Assembly (NCBI GenBank): GCA_016297895.1
Contig: JAEDFS010000001.1
Location: forward strand, 1-64,000
Origin: Marvinbryantia sp.
Lineage (GTDB): Bacteria; Bacillota; Clostridia; Lachnospirales; Lachnospiraceae
Length of the DNA stretch: 64,000 nucleotides
Reading direction: 5' to 3'
In this document: positions 24,810-33,537 of the stretch, piece after piece
Position numbering within the stretch: position 1 is the stretch's first letter
Layout of the letters: every line of letters begins with the position of its first letter
Translations under genes and position numbers: made by a program
The notes under the pieces: model-generated
The model's input: the letters and a program-made list of their open reading frames with translations, nothing else
What the model was told of the DNA's origin: nothing
Database searches by the model: none

Positions 24810-26833
24810 TGTTAAAGGAAGGCATGTTCATACAGGGACGATATGAGATCGTCGGTAAAATCGGTACCGGCGGTATGGCCGATGTTTATAAGGCAAAAGA
24901 CCATAAATTAAATCGTTTTGTTGCAGTGAAGGTGTTGAAACCGGAATTTCGCGAGGACAAGGCATTTATCAGCAAGTTCAGAGCGGAAGCACAGGCAGCA
25001 GCAGGGCTGGCTCACCCGAATATCGTCAATATATATGATGTTGGAGAGGACCATGGGGTGAATTTCATCGTCATGGAACTGGTAGAGGGAATCACCCTCA
25101 AGGAATATATTGAAAAGAAGGGTAAGCTGGCCGTGCGGGAGGCCACAAGTATTGCCATACAGGTTTCCCAGGGACTGGAAGCTGCCCATAACAGCGGAAT
25201 CATTCACCGTGATGTGAAGCCCCAGAATATTATTATTTCCACAGACGGAAAAGTGAAGGTCACTGATTTTGGAATTGCCAGGGCAGCCAGCAGCAATACC
25301 ATCAGTTCTACCGTGATGGGATCGGTGCATTACAGCTCACCGGAGCAGGCCAGAGGCGGGTACAGCGATGCCAAGAGTGACATCTATTCCCTGGGAATCA
25401 GCCTCTATGAGATGCTGACAGGCAGGGTTCCCTTTGACGGGGATACCACGGTGGCTATTGCCATCAAGCATCTTCAGGAAGAAATGAAATCACCGGAGGT
25501 CTATGTTCCGGATCTTCCCAGAAGTACGGTGCAGATCATCAACAAATGTACACAGAAAAGTCCGGATCGCCGTTATGCAAATATGGCAGAACTGATTCGT
25601 GATCTGAAAGAATCTCTGATCAATCCGGATGGTGATTTTGTGAAAATAATCAGTCCGGGCGGCGGACGGACCGTGGTGATCTCCAGGGAAGAGCTTGGAG
25701 CCATCAAAGAGGGATATCATTCTGCACAGCAGTCGTCAATACCGGAAGGATATCAGCAGGGAAACCGTATGCCCAGAATGTCATCGGGCCCCTCGGGAAT
25801 GGCAGGGCAGGCAGGCCCTTCAGGACCTGTAAACGGTATGGACAGGTATGGAAATCCCGCCAGAACACCTGTGGGCTATCAGAATCCTCCGATGGGCGGA
25901 CAGGGATATCCCGGCGGAAGGCAGGAGGAATATGATCCTTATGCCTATGGAAGGGCTTATGGAAAACGGGGATATAATTATTCCGAGGAGATGGATGACG
26001 GAGGTTTCCGGGAAGATGAGGATGACCGGGGACTGTTAAATCCCAGGCTGGAAAAGATCATGACCATCGGCAGTATCGTGATCGCTGTACTGATCGCCTG
26101 TATCTTTCTGGGCCTGATTGCTAATGCTCTGGGTCTGTTTAAATTCAGCCTGCCGTCCCTGTTTGGTAAAACGAAAACCACGGAATCCGTACAGAAGGCA
26201 ACGGAGGCGGAAAAGATGACAGATTCGCTCCCGTCTTCTTCCTGGACAGGCCAGACAGACAGCACAGTCCAGACACCGGCTACAGAGGCTCAGGTGACAG
26301 AGGAACCGGTGGTTACGGAAAGTCAGACAGAAGCGCCCGTTGATATCATGGATCCGGGTACTGCTCCTATTCCGAATGTGACAGGAAAGACTTACGATGA
26401 AGCGGTCAATGAACTGATGAGTGCCGGTTTTTATGTGGAGCAGCAGGTGGATCCCAGTGATACGGTTCCGGCAGGACAGGTGATGAATCAGAGCATGTCC
26501 GGAGAGGCAAAGCTTGGAAGTACGGTGATCCTGGTCGTAAGCGGCGGACCGGAACAGACAGAAAATACGGCTTCCGGAATATGGCTCTGCAATGCACAGC
26601 TGGATGTACCGGCGAATTATAACGGTGAGATCGTCAGACTGGAGCTGGTTCAGGGAGATCAGAGGACTGTGATCACAGAGGGTAGTGCGATCTCTTTCCC
26701 CTATGATGTAAGCACGGTACAGGGACAGCCGGGGGTATCGGCGGGACAGTTTGATCTGTATTTATATAATGAAGTGACCGGAACCTATGATCTGTATGCA
26801 TCCTATCCGGTAACCTTCTCTCAGGTTCAGTAA
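24809..26833 (+). CDS. prkC: PrkC-type membrane Ser/Thr kinase with a single PASTA domain
   Basis: This Hanks-type kinase senses cell-wall fragments and controls growth and spore exit in Firmicutes. The 674-residue protein has the kinase domain (about 10-270, glycine loop GTGGMADVY, HRDVKPQN at 133-140, DFG) and a Gly/Pro-rich juxtamembrane linker. A transmembrane helix lies at about 418-443. There is only one recognisable PASTA repeat, at about 520-583 (PIPNVTGKTYDEAVNEL to VSGG). A Thr-rich linker precedes the PASTA, and an approximately 85-residue C-terminal domain of unknown type follows. Many homologues have three or more PASTA units. Confidence 0.95.
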   Translation: MLKEGMFIQGRYEIVGKIGTGGMADVYKAKDHKLNRFVAVKVLKPEFREDKAFISKFRAEAQAAAGLAHPNIVNIYDVGEDHGVNFIVMELVEGITLKEYIEKKGKLAVREATSIAIQVSQGLEAAHNSGIIHRDVKPQNIIISTDGKVKVTDFGIARAASSNTISSTVMGSVHYSSPEQARGGYSDAKSDIYSLGISLYEMLTGRVPFDGDTTVAIAIKHLQEEMKSPEVYVPDLPRSTVQIINKCTQKSPDRRYANMAELIRDLKESLINPDGDFVKIISPGGGRTVVISREELGAIKEGYHSAQQSSIPEGYQQGNRMPRMSSGPSGMAGQAGPSGPVNGMDRYGNPARTPVGYQNPPMGGQGYPGGRQEEYDPYAYGRAYGKRGYNYSEEMDDGGFREDEDDRGLLNPRLEKIMTIGSIVIAVLIACIFLGLIANALGLFKFSLPSLFGKTKTTESVQKATEAEKMTDSLPSSSWTGQTDSTVQTPATEAQVTEEPVVTESQTEAPVDIMDPGTAPIPNVTGKTYDEAVNELMSAGFYVEQQVDPSDTVPAGQVMNQSMSGEAKLGSTVILVVSGGPEQTENTASGIWLCNAQLDVPANYNGEIVRLELVQGDQRTVITEGSAISFPYDVSTVQGQPGVSAGQFDLYLYNEVTGTYDLYASYPVTFSQVQ

Positions 26834-26834
26834 C

Positions 26835-27716
26835 ATGAAGGGAAAGATCATAAAAGGAATTGCCGGGTTCTACTATATTCAGACGGCAGAATCCGGTATC
26901 TACGAATGCAAGGCAAAAGGAATTTTCCGGAAGGAAAAGATCAAACCTCTGGTCGGGGATGACGTAGAGATCAGCGTAATAGATGAAGAACAGAAAAAAG
27001 GAAATCTGGAGGAGATTCTTCCCAGGAAAAATGCATTGATTCGACCGGCAGTGGCCAATGTGGATCAGGTTCTGGTCATTTTTGCGGCTGCAAAACCGAA
27101 ACCGAATCTGAATCTTCTGGACCGTTTTCTGATTGCCATGGAAAAACAGGAAGTACCGGAAGTGCTGATCTGTTTTAACAAGCTGGATCTCATTCATGAG
27201 GAGAGTCGTGTCCGGCTGGAACAAATCTATGAACACAGCGGATGCAGGCTGTTCTTTACCAGCGCCCTGACAGAGCAGGGAACCGGGGAGATCCGCAGGG
27301 CTCTGAACGGAAAAACAACCGCAGTGGCAGGACCGTCCGGTGTGGGAAAATCTTCCCTGGTGAATCGGATCACACCGGAGGCTGTGATGGAGACCGGTGA
27401 GATCAGCAGTAAGATCGACAGGGGGCGTCATACTACCAGACATTCGGAGATCATCCGGGTAGAGAAAGATACTTACCTGTGTGATACACCTGGTTTTACG
27501 TCTCTGGCTGTGTGGGATATGGAAAAAGAAGAACTGCGGGAATATATTCCTGAGTTTGTGCCTTATCAGAATGGCTGCAGATTCCAGGGCTGTACCCACA
27601 CTCATGAACCGGGATGCCGGGTCAAGGAGGCAGTGGAGGCGGGGCAGATCAGCCGGGAACGATATGAGAATTATCTGGAAATGTATGAAGAACTGAAGGG
27701 AAAGAAGAGGTATTAA
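26835..27716 (+). CDS. rsgA: Ribosome small-subunit-dependent GTPase RsgA
   Basis: RsgA is a circularly permuted GTPase that promotes late 30S maturation. The 293-residue protein has an N-terminal OB-fold, then the permuted motifs in order: FNKLDL (G4), GPSGVGKSS (G1) and DTPGF (G3). A C-terminal zinc-binding segment C-x4-C-x-H-x5-C follows (in GCRFQGCTHTHEPGCRV). It begins 2 nt after prkC and its stop shares a base with the first ATG of rpe. Confidence 0.97.
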   Translation: MKGKIIKGIAGFYYIQTAESGIYECKAKGIFRKEKIKPLVGDDVEISVIDEEQKKGNLEEILPRKNALIRPAVANVDQVLVIFAAAKPKPNLNLLDRFLIAMEKQEVPEVLICFNKLDLIHEESRVRLEQIYEHSGCRLFFTSALTEQGTGEIRRALNGKTTAVAGPSGVGKSSLVNRITPEAVMETGEISSKIDRGRHTTRHSEIIRVEKDTYLCDTPGFTSLAVWDMEKEELREYIPEFVPYQNGCRFQGCTHTHEPGCRVKEAVEAGQISRERYENYLEMYEELKGKKRY

Positions 27717-27718
27717 TG

Positions 27719-28396
27719 ATGAATCGATTGTCGCCATCTATTTTGGCAGCGGATTTTTCCAGATTAGGAGAACAGATCCGGGAAGCGGATGAAGCCGGGG
27801 CAGAATATATTCATATTGATGTGATGGATGGTATGTTTGTTCCCAGTATTTCTTTTGGGATGCCGGTCATTTCTTCTATCAGAAAAGTGACGAAAAAGGT
27901 GTTTGACGTACATCTGATGGTGGAGGATCCCGGAAGATATATCGATGACTTTGCGGCATGCGGAGCAGATCTGATCACGGTTCATGCAGAAGCTTGTACC
28001 CATCTTCATCGTGTGGTGTCCCAGATCAGGGAAAAAGGACTGAAAGTGGGTGTTGCTCTGAATCCGGCCACATCGCTGAATGTACTGGATCATATTCTGG
28101 AAGATGTGGATATGATTCTTATCATGACGGTGAATCCGGGATTCGGAGGGCAGGCATTTATCGGAAGCACCCTGGAAAAGATCAGAAGGCTGAAGAAGAT
28201 AATAGAAGAACGACAGCTCTGTGTGGATATTCAGGTAGATGGGGGAATCAATGAGAAGACCCTGCCGGTTGTTCTGGAGGCGGGTGCCAATGTGATTGTG
28301 GCAGGTTCTGCTGTTTTTAAGGGAAATGTCTCTGAAAATGTGAAGCTTTTAAAGGACATCATGACAGAAGCAGAAAACAAAAGGAAAGAAGCATAG
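27719..28396 (+). CDS. rpe: Ribulose-phosphate 3-epimerase
   Basis: Rpe interconverts ribulose-5-phosphate and xylulose-5-phosphate in the pentose phosphate pathway. The TIM-barrel protein has the signatures LSPSILAADFSRLG, HIDVMDGMFVP and LIMTVNPGFGGQAF and the phosphate-binding VDGGIN. Tandem ATGs occur at 27716 and 27719; the second (225 residues) is better spaced from AGAGG at 27706-27710, but either is possible. It is part of the prpC-prkC-rsgA-rpe-thiN operon. Confidence 0.96.
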   Translation: MNRLSPSILAADFSRLGEQIREADEAGAEYIHIDVMDGMFVPSISFGMPVISSIRKVTKKVFDVHLMVEDPGRYIDDFAACGADLITVHAEACTHLHRVVSQIREKGLKVGVALNPATSLNVLDHILEDVDMILIMTVNPGFGGQAFIGSTLEKIRRLKKIIEERQLCVDIQVDGGINEKTLPVVLEAGANVIVAGSAVFKGNVSENVKLLKDIMTEAENKRKEA

Positions 28397-28400
28397 TACG

Positions 28401-29045
28401 ATGAAAACAGTCATAGTAAACGGGGGCAATATCGAATATGATTTTGCCCTTTCTTTTTTTCAGACCCATTCTGTTGATTATGTGATTGCGGCGGATCACG
28501 GTGCAGAATTTTTGCACAGGGCGGGAATCTGTCCGGATGAGCTGGTGGGAGATTTTGATTCGGCAGATCAGGGGATCCTGCCTTATTATGAAGAGCGAAA
28601 GATTCCCATACGCCGGTTCCGGCCGGAAAAAGATTCAACGGATATGGAGATCGCCATGCTGACAGCTTTGGAGAGGGGAAGCACGAAGATTACCGTACTG
28701 GGAGCCACCGGCAGCAGGCTGGACCATGTGCTTGGGAGTATCCGGAATCTGTCGATTCCGCTGAAATATGGAGTGGACTGCGAGATTCTGGATTCTCATA
28801 ACCGGATCCGTATGGTGGATCGAAGCCTTACGATCTGTAAAAAAGATCAGTTCGGCAAATATGTATCCCTGCTGGCCCACGGAGGCCCGGTAGAGCATCT
28901 CACGTTAAAGGGGTTTTATTATCCGCTGTCAGACTATCTTCTGGAAGCGGACTGTGCTATGGGGGTCAGCAATGAGATCACAGATGAAGAGGCCGAGATC
29001 CGGTTTGAGAGGGGAAGACTTCTGGTGATCGAATCCAGAGATTAG
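28401..29045 (+). CDS. thiN: Thiamine pyrophosphokinase
   Basis: ThiN transfers pyrophosphate from ATP to thiamine to give thiamine diphosphate. The 214-residue protein has the conserved VIAADHGAEFLHRAGI, LVGDFDSAD and STDMEIAM segments in the N-terminal catalytic domain and a GATGSRLDHVLG motif, then the C-terminal thiamine-binding beta domain. It lies 4 nt after rpe and is the last gene of this operon; no thiamine riboswitch is seen before it. Confidence 0.95.
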   Translation: MKTVIVNGGNIEYDFALSFFQTHSVDYVIAADHGAEFLHRAGICPDELVGDFDSADQGILPYYEERKIPIRRFRPEKDSTDMEIAMLTALERGSTKITVLGATGSRLDHVLGSIRNLSIPLKYGVDCEILDSHNRIRMVDRSLTICKKDQFGKYVSLLAHGGPVEHLTLKGFYYPLSDYLLEADCAMGVSNEITDEEAEIRFERGRLLVIESRD

Positions 29046-29109
29046 TCGAAAGACGGGTACGGACGGGCATTACGGTCGAATCCTGTCGAGATAATACGGC
29101 GGGAAATGC

Positions 29110-29139
29110 TTGCAATCCTGTCATTTCCTGTGCTAAACT
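29110..29139 (+). promoter_or_regulatory. Sigma-A-type promoter of ychF, flanked by an inverted repeat
   Basis: TTGCAA at 29110-29115 and TAAACT at 29134-29139 with an 18-nt spacer, 75 nt before ychF. A 7-bp inverted repeat, GGAAATG (29102-29108) and CATTTCC (29122-29128), brackets the -35 box and could be an operator. Confidence 0.55.
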
Positions 29140-29213
29140 GTTTGAAGATGAGAGATAAAAAAGATTACATGAGAAAACAAAAGAAAAATGTTGATTTTAG
29201 GAGGAAATAATAG

Positions 29214-30311
29214 ATGAAACTGGGAATTGTGGGACTTCCGAATGTGGGAAAGAGCACCTTATTTAATTCACTGACGAAGGCGGGAGCAGAATCTGCCAAC
29301 TATCCTTTCTGTACCATCGACCCCAATGTGGGCGTTGTGATGGTGCCTGATGAGAGGCTTAAGCTTCTGGCAGATATGTATCATTCTGCAAAGGTGACAC
29401 CGGCTGTGATCGAATTTGTGGATATTGCAGGTCTGGTAAAAGGCGCTTCCAAGGGAGAGGGTCTGGGGAATCAGTTTCTGGCAAACATCCGTGAGGTGGA
29501 TGCAGTGGTTCATGTGGTACGCTGCTTTGAAGATCCCAATGTCATCCATGTGGATGGCAGTGTAGACCCGGTTCGGGATATTGAGACCATCAATCTGGAG
29601 CTGATCTTTTCTGATCTGGAAATTCTGGAGAGGAGAATTGCAAAGACCACCAGGGGAGCCAGAAATGATAAGACACTGGCAAAAGAGCTGGAGCTTTTAA
29701 ACAGTCTGAAAGCATATCTGGAGGATGGAAACCTGGCGATTGGATATACTACAGACGATGAAGATGAGCAGCAGTGGCTGGCTTCTTACAATCTTCTGAC
29801 AGCCAAACCTGTGATCTTTGCAGCAAACGTGGCAGAAGATGACCTGGCAGACGACGGGGCGTCCAACCCTTACGTACAGGAAGTGCGGGAATTTGCAAAA
29901 AAACAGAACAGTGAAGTATTTGTGATCTGTGCTCAGATCGAACAGGAGATCGCAGAGCTGGAGGATGACGAGAAGAAGATGTTCCTGGAGGATCTGGGAC
30001 TGACAGAGTCCGGTCTGGAAAAACTGATCAAGGCAAGCTATCGTCTGCTGGGACTGATCAGTTATCTGACTGCCGGAGAGCCGGAGACAAGAGCATGGAC
30101 CATCAAGGTGGGAACGAAAGCACCTCAGGCAGCCGGCAAGATCCATTCCGATTTTGAAAGAGGATTTATCAGGGCGGAAGTCGTGAATTATAAGGATCTT
30201 CTGGAATGCGGCAGTCTGTCAGCGGCGAAGGAAAAAGGCCTGGTAGGCCTGGAAGGAAAAGATTATGTCGTACAGGACGGAGATGTGATCCTGTTCCGTT
30301 TTAATGTATAG
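29214..30311 (+). CDS. ychF: Redox-regulated ribosome-associated ATPase YchF
   Basis: YchF is an Obg-related P-loop protein that binds ribosomes and prefers ATP. The 365-residue protein has G1 GLPNVGKS at 6-13, G3 [20 protein letters not shown], the NKxE-type replacement (AANVAEDD) in place of NKxD, and the C-terminal TGS-like domain ending in [10 protein letters not shown]. The strict length and the absence of NKxD support YchF rather than Obg. It has its own promoter and GGAGG. Confidence 0.97.
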   Translation: MKLGIVGLPNVGKSTLFNSLTKAGAESANYPFCTIDPNVGVVMVPDERLKLLADMYHSAKVTPAVIEFVDIAGLVKGASKGEGLGNQFLANIREVDAVVHVVRCFEDPNVIHVDGSVDPVRDIETINLELIFSDLEILERRIAKTTRGARNDKTLAKELELLNSLKAYLEDGNLAIGYTTDDEDEQQWLASYNLLTAKPVIFAANVAEDDLADDGASNPYVQEVREFAKKQNSEVFVICAQIEQEIAELEDDEKKMFLEDLGLTESGLEKLIKASYRLLGLISYLTAGEPETRAWTIKVGTKAPQAAGKIHSDFERGFIRAEVVNYKDLLECGSLSAAKEKGLVGLEGKDYVVQDGDVILFRFNV

Positions 30312-30322
30312 AGGAGCAGTCT

Positions 30323-31192
30323 ATGAATGAAACATCGATTCTGTTTCCGCATCTGGGAATTACCCTGGAACATATAGGGAAAAGCGTTACGGTCTTCGGA
30401 TTTGAGATCGCATATTATGGAATTGTGATCGCACTGGGAATGCTGTGCGGGGTGTCTTTGATCCTGTACCTTGCCAGAAAATCGGGACAGAATGAGGATC
30501 AGTATCTGGATCTGTGCCTGCTCACCCTGGTATGTTCGGTGATCGGAGCAAGAGTGTATTATGTGGTGTTCTCCTGGGAGGATTATAAAGGAAATCTTCT
30601 GGAGATCTTCAATATACGGGGCGGCGGGCTTGCCATTTACGGCGGAGTGCTTGCCGGGATCCTGACGGTCTGGATCTATTCCCGAAGGAAAAAGCTGAAT
30701 TTCGGGCTGCTGGGAGATACCGTGGTGCCGGGACTTCTGGTGGGACAGATCATGGGCAGATGGGGCAACTTTTTTAACAGAGAAGCCTTTGGGAAATACA
30801 CGGACAATCTGTTTGCAATGGCACTTCCCAGAGAAGCGGTACGCCAGGGAGAGATCACGGCAGAGGCACTGGAACACATGTATGTGATTGACGGTGTGGA
30901 ATGGATCCAGGTGCATCCCACATTTTTATATGAATCCCTGTGGAATCTCGCATTGCTGATCCTGATTTTGTGGTACGGAAAGAGAAAGAAATTTGATGGA
31001 GAACAGTTTTTACTTTACCTGACCGGTTATGGGTTGGGAAGAGCCTGGATAGAGGGATTTCGGACAGACCAGCTTCTGCTTCCGGCAGTCGGGCTTCCGG
31101 TGTCCCAGGTTCTTTCTGTTGTCTTGGCAGCAGGCTCCCTCATAATCATTACAATAAAGAGAATACAAAGAAAGGAACGTACGAAGAAATGA
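30323..31192 (+). CDS. lgt: Prolipoprotein diacylglyceryl transferase
   Basis: Lgt attaches diacylglycerol from phosphatidylglycerol to the lipobox cysteine of lipoproteins at the outer face of the membrane. The 289-residue multi-pass protein carries the signature GRWGNFFNREAFG (about 149-161), the essential YGGV segment and HPTFLYES. It begins 11 nt after ychF with GAGGAG as Shine-Dalgarno. Its stop overlaps the start of a small Spo0E-like gene. Confidence 0.97.
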   Translation: MNETSILFPHLGITLEHIGKSVTVFGFEIAYYGIVIALGMLCGVSLILYLARKSGQNEDQYLDLCLLTLVCSVIGARVYYVVFSWEDYKGNLLEIFNIRGGGLAIYGGVLAGILTVWIYSRRKKLNFGLLGDTVVPGLLVGQIMGRWGNFFNREAFGKYTDNLFAMALPREAVRQGEITAEALEHMYVIDGVEWIQVHPTFLYESLWNLALLILILWYGKRKKFDGEQFLLYLTGYGLGRAWIEGFRTDQLLLPAVGLPVSQVLSVVLAAGSLIIITIKRIQRKERTKK

Positions 31193-31338
31193 GAACAGCA
31201 GAATACTTAAGGACTGAGATCGAGACAGAACGTCGGAAGCTGGACCAGATGCTGGAGTCCATGAGCATGGAAGAAGTCCTTGGACAGAGCAGAAAACTGG
31301 ACAGCCTGATCGAAGAATACATGAGTCTGACAAATTGA
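31189..31338 (+). CDS. Spo0E-like aspartyl-phosphate phosphatase (49 residues)
   Basis: A short gene overlapping the lgt stop (ATG at 31189, TGA at 31336-31338). The predicted 49-residue helical hairpin ends with the family motif S-R-K-L-D-S-L-I-E-E-Y at residues 34-44, matching the SxxLDxLIxxY signature of Spo0E proteins. These dephosphorylate Spo0A-P and so restrain sporulation. AAAGGA stands 12 nt upstream. An 11-bp-stem terminator follows 40 nt after the stop. Activity on Spo0A is inferred from family. Confidence 0.85.
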   Translation: MRTAEYLRTEIETERRKLDQMLESMSMEEVLGQSRKLDSLIEEYMSLTN

Positions 31339-31378
31339 GAGCGTCCATTACAAAAGATAAAGTGCCAAAATGTACAGT

Positions 31379-31417
31379 GAGTATAGCCAAAAGAAAGATG
31401 GCTATACTCTTTTTTTT
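31379..31417 (+). terminator. Intrinsic terminator after the ychF-lgt-spo0E-like operon
   Basis: A perfect 11-bp stem (31379-31389 with 31399-31409) with a 9-nt A-rich loop is followed by eight T residues. Strong rho-independent terminator separating this operon from mraZ. Confidence 0.92.
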
Positions 31418-31448
31418 ATGCAAAAATCTCTGAGAGAGAAAAAAAGAC

Positions 31449-31477
31449 TTGTATTTTTTCGGGTAATGGGCTATTAT
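31449..31477 (+). promoter_or_regulatory. mraZ (dcw cluster) promoter
   Basis: TTGTAT at 31449-31454 and TATTAT at 31472-31477, 17-nt spacer. It lies just upstream of the MraZ-box array and 114 nt before the mraZ start, so it is the likely main promoter of the cell-division cluster. Confidence 0.7.
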
Positions 31478-31487
31478 AGTCATGTAA

Positions 31488-31534
31488 GTGGAGAAAAGTG
31501 GTGATAAGTGGTGCGAAATGGAGTGAAAGTGGTT
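31488..31534 (+). promoter_or_regulatory. MraZ-binding direct repeats (five boxes)
   Basis: Five GTGGNG-like boxes start at 31488 (GTGGAG), 31498 (GTGGTG), 31508 (GTGGTG), 31518 (ATGGAG) and 31529 (GTGGTT), spaced 10, 10, 10 and 11 bp. MraZ is known to bind such 10-bp-spaced GTGG[A/T]G repeats upstream of its own gene, so this is very probably the autoregulatory operator. It has more boxes than the usual three or four. Confidence 0.85.
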
Positions 31535-31590
31535 CCTTTCCCACTCACCGGGGTACTGAAGCGGGTACCTGACGAAAGCAGGTGTGTCCA

Positions 31591-32022
31591 ATGTTCATGG
31601 GTGAATACAATCATGCGATAGACACAAAAGGCAGACTGATCATTCCTTCCAAATTCAGAGAGGACTTAGGCGAAGAATTTGTGATTACAAAAGGATTGGA
31701 TGGCTGTCTGTTTGTATTTCCCAATGATGCGTGGAGAGAACTGGAAGAAAAGCTTCGTACACTGCCGCTTACAAGCAAGAGCGCCAGACAGTTATCACGT
31801 TTTTTTGTAGCGGGAGCTACATCATGTGAGCTGGACAAGCAGGGGAGAATCCTCTTACCGGGCACGTTAAGAGAATTTGCTGGTCTGGATAAAGATGTTG
31901 TGCTGGCGGGCATGCTGAACCGGATTGAGATCTGGAGTAAGGAAAAATGGGTAGAAAATAATTCCTACGACGATATGGATGAGATTGCAGAGCAGATTAC
32001 AGATTTCGGGCTTGTCATATAG
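31591..32022 (+). CDS. mraZ: Transcriptional regulator MraZ
   Basis: MraZ is a ring-forming AbrB-like DNA-binding protein that regulates the dcw operon. The 143-residue protein begins MFMGEYNHAIDTKGRLIIPSKFRE and contains the second AbrB-type DxxGR segment (CELDKQGRILLPGTLREFAGL). The ATG at 31591 matches family N-termini; an upstream in-frame GTG at 31582 and an internal ATG at 31597 are alternatives. Its five presumed binding boxes lie 57-103 nt upstream. Confidence 0.96.
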   Translation: MFMGEYNHAIDTKGRLIIPSKFREDLGEEFVITKGLDGCLFVFPNDAWRELEEKLRTLPLTSKSARQLSRFFVAGATSCELDKQGRILLPGTLREFAGLDKDVVLAGMLNRIEIWSKEKWVENNSYDDMDEIAEQITDFGLVI

Positions 32023-32037
32023 CCTGGGGAGGACTAT

Positions 32038-32973
32038 ATGGAATTCAGTCATAGATCCGTACTTCTGGATGAAACCATAGCGGGATTGGAGATCAAACCG
32101 GATGGCATCTATGTGGACGGTACGCTGGGCGGCGGCGGACATTCTTATGAGATATGTAAAAGATTGTCGGACAAAGGACGCCTGATCGGGATCGACCAGG
32201 ATGCAGCAGCCATTGAGGCAGCCACAGAGCGCTTACGGGAGTTTAAAGATAAAGTGACGATCATCCGCAGTAACTACTGTGAGATGAAGCAGCAACTGAA
32301 CAGCATAGGAGTGACATCAGTGGATGGAATCGTTTTGGACCTTGGTGTTTCCTCCTACCAATTGGATACGGCAGACCGCGGATTTACCTACCGGGAAGAT
32401 GCTCCGCTGGACATGAGAATGGATCAGCGGCAGACACGAACTGCAAAGGACATTGTAAACGGGTATAGCGAAAAAGAATTGTACGGAATCATTCGCGACT
32501 ACGGGGAGGATAAGTTTGCAAAGAACATTGCAAAGCATATTGTCAGAGCACGGCAGGAAAAACCATTAGAAACAACTGGGGAGTTAATTAATGTGATAAA
32601 AGCGGCCATACCGATGAAAGTCCGAGCGGTTGGAGGACACCCGGCTAAAAGAACGTTTCAGGCCATAAGGATCGAGTTAAATAATGAACTGGGAGTATTA
32701 ACGGATTCCCTGGATACCATGATAGATCTTCTGAATCCGAAAGGACGAATATGCATCATTACCTTTCATTCTCTGGAGGACCGGATCGTAAAAAACAGTT
32801 TTCGGAAAAACGAGAATCCGTGTACCTGTCCGAGAGAGTTTCCGGTCTGTGTATGCGGAAATAAATCGAAAGGGACAGTGATCACAAGAAAACCCATTTT
32901 GCCGGGAGAGACAGAGCTTATGGAGAATAAGCGGTCGAAAAGTGCAAAACTGAGAATTTTTGAGAGAGAGTAA
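32038..32973 (+). CDS. rsmH: 16S rRNA m4C1402 N4-methyltransferase RsmH
   Basis: RsmH (MraW) methylates the N4 of C1402 in the 16S rRNA P site. The 311-residue protein shows the SAM-binding [12 protein letters not shown] at about 23-34, [11 protein letters not shown], the [15 protein letters not shown] segment and the [12 protein letters not shown] catalytic region, with [13 protein letters not shown] near the C-terminus. It starts 15 nt after mraZ with GGGGAGG upstream, the usual dcw order. Confidence 0.97.
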   Translation: MEFSHRSVLLDETIAGLEIKPDGIYVDGTLGGGGHSYEICKRLSDKGRLIGIDQDAAAIEAATERLREFKDKVTIIRSNYCEMKQQLNSIGVTSVDGIVLDLGVSSYQLDTADRGFTYREDAPLDMRMDQRQTRTAKDIVNGYSEKELYGIIRDYGEDKFAKNIAKHIVRARQEKPLETTGELINVIKAAIPMKVRAVGGHPAKRTFQAIRIELNNELGVLTDSLDTMIDLLNPKGRICIITFHSLEDRIVKNSFRKNENPCTCPREFPVCVCGNKSKGTVITRKPILPGETELMENKRSKSAKLRIFERE

Positions 32974-32994
32974 CTGACAACAGGAGGGAAAGCT

Positions 32995-33504
32995 ATGGCT
33001 GCGCCACGTGAATCAGACAATTACAGAAGAAGAACTGCTGAGCAGAACAGTGGACGCAGGCTTACCAATACCTATATTGACGGGAATGTAGTCCGCAGAG
33101 TGGAACAGATGCCGCAGCAGCCTGGAACCAGGCAGCAAAGGACGACCAGTGCCCGCGCCAGAAGAAACCGGGAAAAGGCACTTCGGATGAACCTTCCCTA
33201 TGTGGTATTCCTGACGGCAGCTTCCATCGCTACCGTATGTGTGTGTGTGAACTTTCTGAAGCTGCAGGCACAGGGAATCACTTACCGGAATGAGATCGCA
33301 GTGCTGGAAAGCAGACTGAGCAGCATGAAGCTGGCAAATGATAATGCCTATGAGAATGCAATCTCATCTGTGAGTATGGAAGAAGTAAAAGAGATCGCTG
33401 TGAATCAGCTTGGCATGGTGTATGCCAATGAGGGACAGGTGATTACATACAGCAGCCAGGAAGGCGATTATATCAGACAATATAGAGAGATTCCCACCGA
33501 ATAG
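32995..33504 (+). CDS. ftsL: FtsL-like septum protein
   Basis: FtsL is a bitopic divisome protein that with DivIC/FtsB and FtsQ activates the FtsW-FtsI septal synthase. The 169-residue protein has a long basic cytoplasmic tail (1-65), one transmembrane helix at about 67-88 and an extracellular coiled-coil-prone segment (about 90-130) followed by AVNQLGMVYANEGQ, a conserved FtsL/FtsB-type end. Sequence identity in this family is low, so assignment rests mainly on topology and position between rsmH and the PBP genes. Confidence 0.85.
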   Translation: MAAPRESDNYRRRTAEQNSGRRLTNTYIDGNVVRRVEQMPQQPGTRQQRTTSARARRNREKALRMNLPYVVFLTAASIATVCVCVNFLKLQAQGITYRNEIAVLESRLSSMKLANDNAYENAISSVSMEEVKEIAVNQLGMVYANEGQVITYSSQEGDYIRQYREIPTE

Positions 33505-33537
33505 AACGAAAAGACAATCATAGCTCGGGTGATCGAA

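Noticed and set aside
28300..28400. Thiamine (TPP) riboswitch for thiN
   Set aside because: thiN lies 4 nt after rpe inside an operon; no TPP-box motifs are visible.
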